This document shows, piece after piece, positions 1-7,952 of a DNA stretch of 35,990 bases (position 1 is its first letter; every line of letters starts with the position of its first letter). The notes beneath the pieces are model-generated. The model was given only the letters and a program-made list of their open reading frames with translations, ran no database searches and had not been told where the DNA came from. Position numbers and translations under genes: made by a program. The stretch is taken from positions 1 through 35,990 of the forward strand of contig NZ_BLAY01000102.1 in NCBI RefSeq assembly GCF_020521235.1. Reading direction: 5' to 3'. The DNA comes from Microseira wollei NIES-4236. Its GTDB lineage: Bacteria > Cyanobacteriota > Cyanobacteriia > Cyanobacteriales > Aerosakkonemataceae.

Positions 1-275
1 TGGTAGGGACACGGCGTCCCAAAATTGTCAAATGCCGTGTCCCTACAGACGATCAAATAGATTAACGCGTTGGTAGGGACACGGCGTCCCAAAATTGTCA
101 AATGCCGTGTCCCTACAGACGATCAAATAGATTAACGCGTTGGTAGGGACACGGCGTCCCAAAATTGTCAAATGCCGTGTCCCTACAGACGATCAAACAG
201 ATTAACGCGTTGCTGGGGACACGGCGTCCCAAAATTGTCAAATGCCGTGTCCCTACAGACGATCAAATAGATTTA
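1..275. repeat. Four tandem 70-bp hairpin repeats
   Basis: Units begin at 1, 71, 141 and 211. Each holds a 13-bp inverted repeat, GTAGGGACACGGC (3-15 in unit 1) against GCCGTGTCCCTAC (34-46), followed by a linker ending in ACGCGT. Units 1 and 2 are identical, unit 3 differs at about one base, and unit 4 has a damaged left arm (TGCTGGGGAC). The array may continue left of the window. It lies just downstream of panD, so it could act in its transcript end, but no T-tract is evident. Confidence 0.95.
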
Positions 276-276
276 A

Positions 277-672
277 TCAAATTACGATAGAATGTTTAAA
301 CAACTCATCGTTATAGCGCCGCACTTCTAGAATCCGGTTTTTATCGTCTACAATAACGACAGTGGGAGAATAGTTTTTTACTTCTTCTGCTGTAAACTGA
401 GCGTAGGTCATAATAATCAAGCGATCGCCTGCCATTCCCAGTCTAGCGGCGGCGCCGTTGAGTTCGATCGCGCCTGAGTTTGGTGGGGCGACTATCGCGT
501 AGGTAATAAAACGCTCACCGTTAGCAACGTTAACTACTTGTACCTGCTCGTAAGGTAAAATTCCGGCAGCATCTAAAAGCGTTTCATCGATGCTGATACT
601 GCCCATGTAATTCAGATTTGATGCCGTGAGCGTGCATCTGTGAATTTTAGCTGCAAGGAGCGTTCGCTGCAT
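277..672 (-). CDS. panD: Aspartate 1-decarboxylase proenzyme
   Basis: PanD decarboxylates L-aspartate to beta-alanine for pantothenate and CoA synthesis in the cytosol. The 131-residue length is normal for the family. The self-cleavage site is visible as Y22-M23-G24-S25: cleavage between Gly24 and Ser25 would make Ser25 the catalytic pyruvoyl group. The N-terminal [16 protein letters not shown] and the TYAQF segment are also typical. The ATG start fits the conserved N-terminus exactly. It stands alone on the minus strand, about 140 bp downstream of ppa, with the 70-bp repeats immediately beyond its stop. No lesions seen. Confidence 0.96.
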   Translation of the reverse strand: MQRTLLAAKIHRCTLTASNLNYMGSISIDETLLDAAGILPYEQVQVVNVANGERFITYAIVAPPNSGAIELNGAAARLGMAGDRLIIMTYAQFTAEEVKNYSPTVVIVDDKNRILEVRRYNDELFKHSIVI

Positions 673-677
673 AATTA

Positions 678-773
678 ATTTCAGATTTCAGATTGAAGAA
701 TTGCATATTTTAGATTTAAAATTATTTTTATGTTCGATTGCAGATTTGCCATCTGAAATCTGCAATCTGAAAT
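678..773. repeat. Imperfect inverted repeat between ppa and panD
   Basis: An arm built from repeated TTTCAGATT units (678-695) is complementary to the arm at 752-773 (TCTGAAAT units). The loop is AT-rich. It could form a hairpin in the ppa-panD intergenic region. It looks like a dispersed cyanobacterial repeat rather than a terminator, because no T-run follows on the minus strand. Confidence 0.7.
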
Positions 774-810
774 AGCGCCTACCCGTTTAGGTTGTTGCTG
801 AATTTGAATT

Positions 811-1329
811 TCAGCCTTTTTCGCTACCAGCTTTGATGCACTGTTCAACTAGGGGCATCACCTTATCCACATCTTGCCACCCCAGGATTTCAACCGCTTT
901 CTTTTCTAGATTTTTATAGGTCTTGAAAAATTCTGCAATCTCGTCCAAGCGGTGGGGTGGGACATCTGAGAGAGATTTTATTTTAGCGTAACGCGGGTCT
1001 TTATCAGGGACGCAGAGAATTTTCTCATCGCGATCGCCTCCATCGATCATCTCTAACATGCCGATAGGTCGCGCTGCAATCACGCATCCTGGAAACGTGG
1101 GTTGATCCATCATTACCATCCCGTCGAGGGGATCGCCGTCGTCGGCGAGGGTGTTGGGTACAAACCCATAGTCATAGGGATATTGTACCGAGGCATAGAG
1201 TACGCGGTCTAAAGCAAAAGCTTGCAAGTCTTTGTCAAACTCGTACTTGTTCTTACTCCCGGCGGTAATTTCGACTAAAACGTTAATCAAACCGGGTTTT
1301 GGTTGGGGAGGAATGCGCGATAAGTCCAC
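811..1329 (-). CDS. ppa: Inorganic pyrophosphatase (family I, soluble)
   Basis: This enzyme hydrolyses pyrophosphate to two phosphates in a Mg-dependent reaction, pulling biosynthetic reactions forward. The 172 residues match the single-domain bacterial form. The family signature [10 protein letters not shown] spans about residues 63-72 and supplies metal-binding aspartates; [11 protein letters not shown] (about 50-60) is also characteristic. The start is GTG, placed by AGGAG eight bases upstream and by the usual PPQP N-terminal region. Free-standing housekeeping gene with no sign of damage. Confidence 0.95.
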   Translation of the reverse strand: MDLSRIPPQPKPGLINVLVEITAGSKNKYEFDKDLQAFALDRVLYASVQYPYDYGFVPNTLADDGDPLDGMVMMDQPTFPGCVIAARPIGMLEMIDGGDRDEKILCVPDKDPRYAKIKSLSDVPPHRLDEIAEFFKTYKNLEKKAVEILGWQDVDKVMPLVEQCIKAGSEKG

Positions 1330-1479
1330 AATGGAACTCCTAAGCTAACGGCAGATGGGGAATTGACGAGCCTCACCAAACGGCGAATCTCGACAACCCC
1401 CGTGTAGCATTCTAGAGGAATGGGTGCAAACTCAGAAGAATTTTAGCCCTCGGCAGTTTGAGCGGGTAAGCAGGTGAGC

Positions 1480-1575
1480 GTGTGACCAGATGAGCAGGGG
1501 AGCAGGGGAGATGCAGGAGAATGTACATTCAAATTCCCCTCTGCACACCTGCACACCTGCCGACCTGCACTTGGG
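1480..1575. repeat. Low-complexity repeat with central palindrome
   Basis: The tract holds short tandem words (AGCAGGGG repeats, then CACACCTG repeats). At its centre is the 12-bp palindrome GAATGTACATTC (1519-1530), flanked by complementary AGGGGAG and TCCCCT segments. The whole can fold as an imperfect hairpin. It resembles the short tandem repeats found between cyanobacterial genes. No coding signal. Confidence 0.6.
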
Positions 1576-1596
1576 CCCACCTACCTTAATTTCATA

Positions 1597-1845
1597 TCAT
1601 TCTGGCGCTTCGGGTAAGGGATAAGTGACTTGTTGCATAACCTCGACGCTGTTTGAAGAGTAGCGAGCGATCGCATACAGCGGTATTGTTAGCGTTAGCA
1701 GAGCGATCGCAGTTCCTACTAGGTCTGCGAGTCCCTGGGGAGGTTTGTCTGACGAATGAGCAGACGATTCAGTTGATTCCATACCAATAGTAGATGCTTT
1801 CCTAACCGATCTAGTAATTCGGTTTAACCGAAAAGGCGAGGGCAC
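1597..1845 (-). CDS. Small single-pass membrane protein, unknown function
   Basis: I do not recognise a named family. The 82-residue product has a polar N-terminus and one clear membrane segment, about residues 40-62 (LADLVGTAIALLTLTIPLYA), followed by a short polar tail ending in PLPEAPE. The longest reading starts at GTG 1845 with GAGGG six bases upstream. An internal ATG at 1782 would give a 61-residue protein beginning MESTESS, and either start is possible. The helix and short tails suggest a small membrane-anchored accessory protein; the function is open. Confidence 0.6.
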   Translation of the reverse strand: MPSPFRLNRITRSVRKASTIGMESTESSAHSSDKPPQGLADLVGTAIALLTLTIPLYAIARYSSNSVEVMQQVTYPLPEAPE

Positions 1846-1919
1846 GATCTACCCTCGACTATCGATCCATTTTAGCGATTCGTTCCGGTACGGCTGTACT
1901 CGCAGCAACAGTTTCAACC

Positions 1920-1941
1920 AAATCTATCTAAAGATAGATTT
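1920..1941. terminator. Perfect short palindrome, possible terminator
   Basis: AAATCTATCT (1920-1929) is complementary to AGATAGATTT (1932-1941). It lies just past the stop of the minus-strand DUF362 gene, so it may end that transcript. No long U-tract follows, so the terminator role is tentative. Confidence 0.4.
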
Positions 1942-1994
1942 CGCGCAGGGTAGAAAGCTGCGCTTCGACTGTTGATAGTTTTGATATCTTTCAA

Positions 1995-2957
1995 CTACCT
2001 ACCGGAGTAAGCACTCAGGGGTTCTTTAATCAATCGGATATAGAGATGCTTAAAGGTAGACTGGACAACGCGGGGCAAGCCAAAATCAATTGGTAGGAGC
2101 TTTTCGGGCAGTTTCCAATCCAGCACTTTGAGATCTTCCGGTCCCAGGTAGGGAAAGTCAATCGCCTTAACATCAGAACATAGTCCCAATCGCAGGGATG
2201 CGGCGACGGTAGGCACGACGAGGGGGTCTACATGCAAAATTTCTACTATCGCTCGATCTAAGGCAAATACATCCGTAGATGCGCCCAAAATTCCCAAGGG
2301 GCGAGGTTCGCCGCCGCTGGGGCCGTTACCTTCGTGACCGATAATACCATCTAGGATAGTTAGATCTGGGTTAATCGCCCTGGCAGTTTCCACCAGCATT
2401 TGAGCGAAACGGGCGCTATCCTTGCCAGCTTCCATGTGCCACCAAGCTTTCATCTTACCGGGGACGCAACCAAACAAATTTTTAGTACCCATTGTCAGGG
2501 TTAGCTGGACGTGGGATTTCACCTTGGGCAGATTAATTACCACATCTGCTTCCATCGCTTCTTTACTAAGTAGCAGGTGGTTAAATTCATCGCTGATAGT
2601 TTGGTAGCGACTGCCGTGGAATTCGACAACGGGCAAATTCAGTGCTTCCAGAATCGGTTTATAGCCATTTGCTTCTGCGACACCCCGGGCGCTGCCAAAA
2701 GCGGGACCATCCCCCATAAACGGTTTACCGCCGACTGCTTGCACCATTTTGGCGACACAGTAAACAATTTCCGGGCGGGTGGTACATTCTTTACCGGGGC
2801 GGGCACCTGTGAGTAAATTGGGTTTAAGCAGGACGCGATCGCCTTTTTTGGCGATCGCTCCTAGTCCGCCCAAAGGTTCCAGTAAAGTTTCCAGAGATGA
2901 CTGCAATAATTCGAGGTCGTAAGAGTTGGCGCGAATTAAGCTAACAGCTGGTTGCAT
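1995..2957 (-). CDS. DUF362 domain protein
   Basis: The 320-residue protein matches the DUF362 family. It has KKGDRVLLKPNLL near residues 37-49, MGDGPAFG near 81-88, and the hallmark DVVINLPKVKSHVQLTLTMGTKNLFG stretch near 138-163. It lacks the cysteine-rich ferredoxin domain that some DUF362 proteins carry. The family's biochemical role is poorly defined, so no reaction is assigned. The ATG start at 2957 precedes a normal N-terminus. It is the last minus-strand gene before the IS remnant and the plus-strand lipid locus. Confidence 0.85.
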   Translation of the reverse strand: MQPAVSLIRANSYDLELLQSSLETLLEPLGGLGAIAKKGDRVLLKPNLLTGARPGKECTTRPEIVYCVAKMVQAVGGKPFMGDGPAFGSARGVAEANGYKPILEALNLPVVEFHGSRYQTISDEFNHLLLSKEAMEADVVINLPKVKSHVQLTLTMGTKNLFGCVPGKMKAWWHMEAGKDSARFAQMLVETARAINPDLTILDGIIGHEGNGPSGGEPRPLGILGASTDVFALDRAIVEILHVDPLVVPTVAASLRLGLCSDVKAIDFPYLGPEDLKVLDWKLPEKLLPIDFGLPRVVQSTFKHLYIRLIKEPLSAYSGR

Positions 2958-3016
2958 GGGCGATTAGTTGTTAATTTTTGGTTTAGTTTAACCAATGGGG
3001 GGTTCGGGGGGCTATA

Positions 3017-3100
3017 ATTCCCGCGCTGTACCTGAAAGGTCAGCGTCGGGATACATGGACTCTGCTTGAAAAGTAGATTCCCCAAGGGTGGGGATGAGAC
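3017..3100 (+). mobile_element. IS200/IS605-type end with hairpins
   Basis: CCCGCGCT (3020-3027) pairs with AGCGTCGGG (3042-3050), with an inner ACCT/AGGT stem. The same fold occurs at 13302-13333 on the other side of the 10-kb locus. A second small hairpin, CCCC-AAGGGT-GGGG, follows at 3080-3093. Subterminal hairpins of this kind are typical of IS200/IS605 ends and the associated TnpB guide RNA. A tnpB start lies 40 bp further on, so this is either that element's left side or the right end of a neighbouring, now lost copy. Confidence 0.65.
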
Positions 3101-3141
3101 AAGCATTTACCAGCAGGTATAGCCTGTAGTAAAAAATAGTC

Positions 3142-3279
3142 ATGCTGACCATGAACTACACCTACCGAATTTATCCAGATGCCACACAGCAAACTGAGCT
3201 GCTGGAGTGGCTCCAGACGTGCAAAGGCGTTTACAACTAAGCTTTGCGCGAACTCAAAGTAATTCTGAGCAAGCCCTAA
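3142..3279 (+). pseudogene. tnpB: tnpB (OrfB) N-terminal fragment, interrupted
   Basis: The reading from ATG 3142 gives MLTMNYTYRIYPDATQQTEL and continues LEWLQTCKGVYN, the standard start of cyanobacterial IS200/IS605 TnpB proteins. A TAA at 3238-3240 stands where these proteins usually continue YNYALRELK; the same frame resumes as ALRELK before a second stop at 3277. No RuvC-like or zinc-finger parts follow before the next gene. It is a dead fragment of roughly 40 codons out of about 400. Confidence 0.85.
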
Positions 3280-3299
3280 GTACGGAAGAACCGAACATC

Positions 3300-3405
3300 G
3301 GAGCGATCTTGATCATTGCATTATGGCTGAGTCTGCTATAAAATTGCCAAAAGGAGCGATCAAGATCACTGCATTATGGCTGAGTCTGCTATAAAGTTCG
3401 CAAAA
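3300..3405. repeat. Two tandem 53-bp direct repeats
   Basis: Copies at 3300-3352 and 3353-3405 share GGAGCGATC, then GATCA-TGCATTATGGCTGA and GTCTGCTATAAA, with a few substitutions. They lie between the tnpB fragment and the first gene of the lipid locus. No coding potential seen. Confidence 0.9.
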
Positions 3406-3488
3406 GGAATGAAAGGAATGCCAATTGAGCTTGAAAATTCTCACATTTGGTTCTGAGTTTAAAAAGTAGCCGTATTTAATATCAAAAT

Positions 3489-3504
3489 TAACACTAAAGT
3501 GTTA
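3489..3504. promoter_or_regulatory. 16-bp palindrome touching the first start codon
   Basis: TAACACTAAAGTGTTA is a perfect palindrome whose last base is the A of the ATG at 3504. It could be a dimeric-repressor operator, or an RNA hairpin covering the ribosome entry site. No obvious Shine-Dalgarno sequence lies between it and the start. The role is inferred only from symmetry and position. Confidence 0.4.
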
Positions 3505-4835
3505 TGATAACAGCCAATCAACTTCCAATTAACGAATCAGCGCGATATCAGATTGCAATTATTGGAGCGGGAGCAGCAGGGTTAACAGCTGCCTATCTAC
3601 TCCAACGCAAGCATCAGGTTACTATTTTTGAAAAAGGCAGCCATTTTGGGGGACACGCCCACACAATAATCGTCGAAGATGGCCCAGATGCTGGCACTCC
3701 GTTAGATGTGGGTTTCATGGTTCTCAACAATCGCAACTATCCGACGCTTCACAAACTATTGTCTCTCCTGGATGTTGACGAAATTATCGATAGTGAAATG
3801 TCGTTCAGCTATTATTCAGACAAATCAAATACCCAGTATGCCATAAACTGGAATAAAAACAATGATTTTGCCAAGCGATTCAATGAAAAATCTGTAGGGG
3901 TAAAACAAACTCCGAATCCAGCTTTTTTAAATTTACTCAAAGAAATTTTAAAATTTTGCCAACAAGCTTCTAAAGACCTTAAAGAGGGAGAATTAGCTAA
4001 TCTTACTCTCGGACAATACCTGCAAATAAAAGAGTTATCTCGATTTTTTATCGAATCTTATGTGATTCCTATGGGAGCAGCAATATGGTCTACTTCACCG
4101 CAGTCCATGTTAGAATTTCCCGCCGATGTATTTATCCGTTTTTTTGAAAACCACGGAATGCTTTCTCTTCAAGAAGGCCCTCAATGGCAGCATATTAAAG
4201 GAGGAAGCAAAACTTATGTAGAAGCTATAGTTAAAAATTTTAAAGGTTCTGTAAATAGCCATTATACCATCAAATATATTGTACGAGAAGGGGATGGCAT
4301 ATTGATAAAAAGTGGGAGCCAAGAAGAGAAAAAATTTGATGGCGTTATTATCGCCACTCATGCAGATGAAGCTTTAAGTCTGCTTTCAGATCCATCAGAA
4401 GACGAATGCCGTCTTCTCGGAGCTTGGAAGTATCAAGTTAATCAGGCAATTCTTCATACCGATGAATCAGTAATGCCTCCCGATCGAACGTCCTGGGCTT
4501 CGTGGAATTATACACAAGAAGCAGAAACAGCCGATATGTCTTCCTTGTCTATGACTTATCATTTGAATCGCTTACAAGGACATAATAAGACTGAAAAACA
4601 GTATTTTCTGACTTTGAATCGCCACAAGCCCATTGCTCAAAAACATATTATCCGAGAACTTGAATTTACCCATCCAACTTACAGTTTTGAATCAATTGCA
4701 TCGCAGAAGGAATTAGCGGAATTAAACGGAACTAGAAGAACTTATTTCTGTGGCAGCTATTTTGGCTATGGATTTCACGAAGATGCAGTGAAATCGGGAG
4801 TCGCTGTAGCTCGTGCATTTGGAGTGGATCTATGA
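3504..4835 (+). CDS. COG2907-type FAD/NAD(P)-binding oxidoreductase
   Basis: The 443-residue protein starts with a Rossmann dinucleotide fold: IAIIGAGAAGLTAAYLL (GxGxxG at 21-26), an acidic strand end (FEK) and GGHAHT. The C-terminal YFCGSYFGYGFHEDAVKSG is the FAD-contacting end of amine-oxidase-like flavoproteins. COG2907 proteins recur beside DUF1365 and CFA-synthase genes in bacteria, where related flavoproteins modify methylated or unsaturated fatty acids; the exact reaction here is inference. The stop overlaps the next start by four bases (ATGA), so translation is probably coupled. The gene is AT-rich and, by eye, lacks GCGATCGC. Confidence 0.85.
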   Translation: MITANQLPINESARYQIAIIGAGAAGLTAAYLLQRKHQVTIFEKGSHFGGHAHTIIVEDGPDAGTPLDVGFMVLNNRNYPTLHKLLSLLDVDEIIDSEMSFSYYSDKSNTQYAINWNKNNDFAKRFNEKSVGVKQTPNPAFLNLLKEILKFCQQASKDLKEGELANLTLGQYLQIKELSRFFIESYVIPMGAAIWSTSPQSMLEFPADVFIRFFENHGMLSLQEGPQWQHIKGGSKTYVEAIVKNFKGSVNSHYTIKYIVREGDGILIKSGSQEEKKFDGVIIATHADEALSLLSDPSEDECRLLGAWKYQVNQAILHTDESVMPPDRTSWASWNYTQEAETADMSSLSMTYHLNRLQGHNKTEKQYFLTLNRHKPIAQKHIIRELEFTHPTYSFESIASQKELAELNGTRRTYFCGSYFGYGFHEDAVKSGVAVARAFGVDL

Positions 4836-5689
4836 CTTCTAGAATTTATGTAGGACACTTGATGCACACTCGTCTTGAGCCAGTTAAACATAGTTTTGTT
4901 TATCCAGTATATTTTTTTGAATTTGATTTATCAGAATTATCAAAATTAAATAAAAATTTGATAATGTTTGGTTACAATCAGGTAAGACCTATTGCAATAC
5001 ATGATAAAGATTATTTAGGGAATGGCGAAGAAAGTATTCAAGTAAAACTCATATCATTTTTGAACAAAAAAGGGTGCAGTGATGACATTTATTCAATAAA
5101 ACTTGTAACGGTAGCAAGATACTTTAACTATGTTTTTAACCCCATAAGCTTTTTTTATTGCTATCGCCAAGATGGCTCTCTGCGGTGTACGGTGGCGGAA
5201 ATCAACAATACTTACGGTGAAAAGCATTTATATATTCTCGATTGCCCAGAGCAACCTCGCCCCGGGTTTCAAGCGAGATATAGGGTTTCCAAAGAATTCT
5301 ATGTATCGCCATTTAACGATCTTAAAGGAGATTATGAGTTTCATTTTTCAGAAATCGATGAGCTAATAGATATTCGCATCAATATTTTGCGCGACGAGCG
5401 TGAAGTGTTTGTTTCTCGGATATGGGGAAAAGCTATTCCTCTGAATTCAGAAAACCTGATCCGCACTCTAGTGCGATATCCTATGTCGGCAGCTTTAGCG
5501 ATGCCGCGCATTACCTGGCAAGCTCTAGTTTTAAGGTATTGGAAAGGCTTAAACCCTGTTCTCAAACCAAAGCCATCAAGTGAAATGACTATTCGGACTG
5601 CTCCTCCTTCGGCGATTCAGCGAATAGAGCGATCTATAACTTCTTTCAAATACAAAATTTATCGACAATTTTCCAGGGGTAAAAAATGA
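4832..5689 (+). CDS. DUF1365 domain protein
   Basis: The family is recognised from the N-terminal YVGHLMHTRLEPVKHSFVYPVYFFEFDL, from FNYVFNPISFFYCYRQDGSL near residues 95-115, and from VSPFNDLKGDYEF. Length (285) is typical. DUF1365 has no firmly known reaction, but its genes almost always accompany a COG2907 flavoprotein and a CFA-type methyltransferase, which is the case here. The start overlaps the flavoprotein stop by four bases, and its own end overlaps the desaturase start by four. AT-rich, with no full HIP1 site seen. Confidence 0.88.
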   Translation: MTSRIYVGHLMHTRLEPVKHSFVYPVYFFEFDLSELSKLNKNLIMFGYNQVRPIAIHDKDYLGNGEESIQVKLISFLNKKGCSDDIYSIKLVTVARYFNYVFNPISFFYCYRQDGSLRCTVAEINNTYGEKHLYILDCPEQPRPGFQARYRVSKEFYVSPFNDLKGDYEFHFSEIDELIDIRINILRDEREVFVSRIWGKAIPLNSENLIRTLVRYPMSAALAMPRITWQALVLRYWKGLNPVLKPKPSSEMTIRTAPPSAIQRIERSITSFKYKIYRQFSRGKK

Positions 5690-6651
5690 TGGTTTCAGAA
5701 TCAGTTAGTCAAAAACTGGGAGCGCGAGCTAGACTTAATGGAGCGCAACAATTAGAACAGCGAATTGCACTTGGTGTCGTAGTCATTCCTTTTATTGGTA
5801 CGATCGCTGCCCTTGTTTGGATGTGGGTATATGGAATTAGCTTAGTGGACATCGGGCTTTTTCTCATCATGTATGCCATTACTACTTTGGGCATTACTGC
5901 TGGTTTTCACCGTTTATTTACCCATAGCAGCTTTAAAACAGGAAAAACAATTCAAGTGCTGCTGGGAATTGCGGGGTCAATGGCGGCACAAGGTCCGGTG
6001 CTGTTTTGGACAGCTTGTCATCGCCGACATCACGCATGGAGCGATGATTCAGACGATCCTCATTCACCCAATGCTGGTGGCGAAGGAATTTGGGGAAAGT
6101 TCCTCGGTTTGTGGCACGCGCATATTGCATGGATGTTTAATCATAATAATGAAAATTGGGTAAAATATGTGCCTGATTTGCTGCGAGACAACTTGATTTT
6201 TAAAGTCAATCAGTGGTATTTTTTGTGGATTTTTTTAGGTTTTTTAATTCCGGCAATCCTGGGAGGCTTTCTCAGCCATTCATGGCAGGGCGCAATCTCT
6301 GGATTGCTATGGGGAGGGTTTGTCCGAATGTTTTTAGTACATCACGCAACCTGGAGTATTAACTCAATCTGTCACTCATTTGGCTCTCGCCCTTACGAAA
6401 CTAAAGATGACAGTACAAATAATTTGATTTGCGCTTTGCTGGCTTTTGGCGAGGGATGGCATAATAACCATCATGCTTTCCAAACTTCGGCAAGGCACGG
6501 GATTGAATGGTGGCAGGCTGACGTTACTTATTGGCTGATCTATGTTTTAGAAAAATTGGGTTGGGTGTCAAATGTGAATCTGCCTAATGCGTGTTTGTTA
6601 ACAGCTAAAAAATCAAAATTAGCAATAGAGCGCTGTTCATCAGTTGATTGA
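5686..6651 (+). CDS. Membrane fatty-acid desaturase (delta-9 type fold)
   Basis: This di-iron integral-membrane enzyme introduces a double bond into an acyl chain using O2 and an electron donor. The three histidine boxes are intact: HRLFTH (75-80), HRRHH (112-116) and HNNHH (259-263). Hydrophobic segments lie near 30-70, 90-108 and 178-220. The 321 residues include an N-terminal extension of about 25 residues compared with short DesC enzymes. The start overlaps the DUF1365 stop (ATGATGG), so ATG 5686 or 5689 may be used. In a FAAL/ACP locus it may act on ACP-bound chains, as the desaturase JamB is thought to in jamaicamide synthesis; acyl-lipid activity is the alternative. Confidence 0.9.
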   Translation: MMVSESVSQKLGARARLNGAQQLEQRIALGVVVIPFIGTIAALVWMWVYGISLVDIGLFLIMYAITTLGITAGFHRLFTHSSFKTGKTIQVLLGIAGSMAAQGPVLFWTACHRRHHAWSDDSDDPHSPNAGGEGIWGKFLGLWHAHIAWMFNHNNENWVKYVPDLLRDNLIFKVNQWYFLWIFLGFLIPAILGGFLSHSWQGAISGLLWGGFVRMFLVHHATWSINSICHSFGSRPYETKDDSTNNLICALLAFGEGWHNNHHAFQTSARHGIEWWQADVTYWLIYVLEKLGWVSNVNLPNACLLTAKKSKLAIERCSSVD

Positions 6652-6696
6652 AAAATCTAAACGAGAGAGGTTGTTGTAAAATATGAACGAGAAGTT

Positions 6697-7584
6697 ATGA
6701 ACCAAACGCCATTGCAAGCTCTGAGTGCATCACCAGAGGCGATCGCACATCATTACGATGTTAGCAACGATTTTTATCGCCTTTGGCTCGACCCGACCAT
6801 GACTTATACTTGTGCGAGTTGGGAGGAAACAGATGAAAATGAATCGCTAGAAACAGCACAATTGCGAAAAATCGATCTTCACGCTAATAATGCAAAAGTT
6901 CGAGGGTCTAAAAGAGTACTAGATGTCGGATGCGGTTGGGGCGGGGCGCTGCGACGAATGGTAGAGGCTCATCAAGTTGAATGTGCCGTTGGTTTAACCT
7001 TGAGCCCGAGTCAAGTAAAATGGACTTCACACTTTAACAACCCCAAAATACAGGTTTTCTTAGAAAGTTGGGCTGACCATTCTCCAGTGGAACCCTACGA
7101 CTCTATTATTTCTATCGAAGCGTTTGAAGCTTTTGCTAAATTACGTTTATCTAGAGAAGAAAAAATGTACGTTTACCGGACATTTTTTTCTAAATGCCAT
7201 GAATGGTTAAAGCCTGGGGGGTGGATATCTTTGCAAACGATTGCTTATGGAAATTCTGGTCCGGAAGATTTTGATGAATTTATCGCCACTGAGATATTTC
7301 CCGAATCAGATTTGCCTAAGTTGGCTGAAATTGCCGAAGCGGTAGACCGTCTTTTTGAAATAGTGGTTTTGCGAAACGACCGACATCACTATGTCAGAAC
7401 TCTCAAAACTTGGCTGGCTAATCTAAAGGAAAATCGCGCTGATGCTCTAGGGGTGGTAGGCGAACAAGTTGTTGTTCGTTTTGAACGTTACTTGCGACTT
7501 TCCGCTTATATGTTTGAGATAGGTACCTGCGACTTGTATCGCATTGCTTTTCGCCGAATTGATAAGCCTCGTGGCCAGCATTAA
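6697..7584 (+). CDS. CFA/mycolate-type SAM methyltransferase (CmaA-like)
   Basis: At 295 residues it has the length and N-terminus of mycobacterial cyclopropane mycolate synthases rather than the longer E. coli Cfa. Features seen are AIAHHYDVSNDFYRLWLDPT (16-34), the conserved Cys39 in TYTCASW and the SAM loop VLDVGCGWGG (74-83). SIEAFEAF stands at 139-146 where the family usually has FEHF, and SLQTI stands where LLHTI is usual. The loss of these His residues, one of which helps bind catalytic bicarbonate in CFA synthases, suggests a changed reaction. Family members methylate double bonds of lipid- or ACP-bound acyl chains. It lies 45 bp after the desaturase. Confidence 0.85.
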   Translation: MNQTPLQALSASPEAIAHHYDVSNDFYRLWLDPTMTYTCASWEETDENESLETAQLRKIDLHANNAKVRGSKRVLDVGCGWGGALRRMVEAHQVECAVGLTLSPSQVKWTSHFNNPKIQVFLESWADHSPVEPYDSIISIEAFEAFAKLRLSREEKMYVYRTFFSKCHEWLKPGGWISLQTIAYGNSGPEDFDEFIATEIFPESDLPKLAEIAEAVDRLFEIVVLRNDRHHYVRTLKTWLANLKENRADALGVVGEQVVVRFERYLRLSAYMFEIGTCDLYRIAFRRIDKPRGQH

Positions 7585-7618
7585 ACTAATGTCAAATCAC
7601 AAAAAATCAGGAGGAAAA

Positions 7619-7891
7619 ATGAGTAAGCAAAAGACAAAACCAGAAAATAGAAGTGCGGCAGAGATTCAAGAGTGGTTAATATCCTGGCTCTCAAAAGAAC
7701 TGGAGATTGAAGCCAGCAAAATTGCTCTTAAAGAGGAGTTTGTTAATTTAGGAGTCAGTTCGCGACAAGCGGTTATTCTCACTGGTGAATTAGAAGATTG
7801 GCTGGGAATGACTCTGGAACCAAGCTTAGCTTGGGAATATCCTTCAATTCAGAAGTTGTCTGAATATTTGGCTGAAACAATAACGCAATGA
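7619..7891 (+). CDS. Stand-alone acyl carrier protein, FAAL-partner type
   Basis: A strong AGGAGG (7609-7614) fixes the start at ATG 7619, giving 90 residues. The carrier site reads FVNLGVSSRQAVILTGELED; Ser48 should carry phosphopantetheine, although the usual DSL is replaced by SSR. SSR-type sites followed by AV and a glutamate-rich helix are, from memory, typical of ACP domains loaded by fatty acyl-AMP ligases (for example the N-terminal ACP of mycobacterial Pks13). This is not a housekeeping AcpP. It probably holds the chain activated by the FAAL at 10436. Confidence 0.88.
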   Translation: MSKQKTKPENRSAAEIQEWLISWLSKELEIEASKIALKEEFVNLGVSSRQAVILTGELEDWLGMTLEPSLAWEYPSIQKLSEYLAETITQ

Positions 7892-7952
7892 ATTCGGCAT
7901 TTCATCAAATTGCTTCCGTCAATATCAAATTTAAAATTGTGAGGGTGTGTAG

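Noticed and set aside
1-275. Possible CRISPR array from regularly spaced repeats
   Set aside because: The whole 70-bp unit is repeated, including the supposed spacers, and no cas genes are present. It is a tandem repeat.
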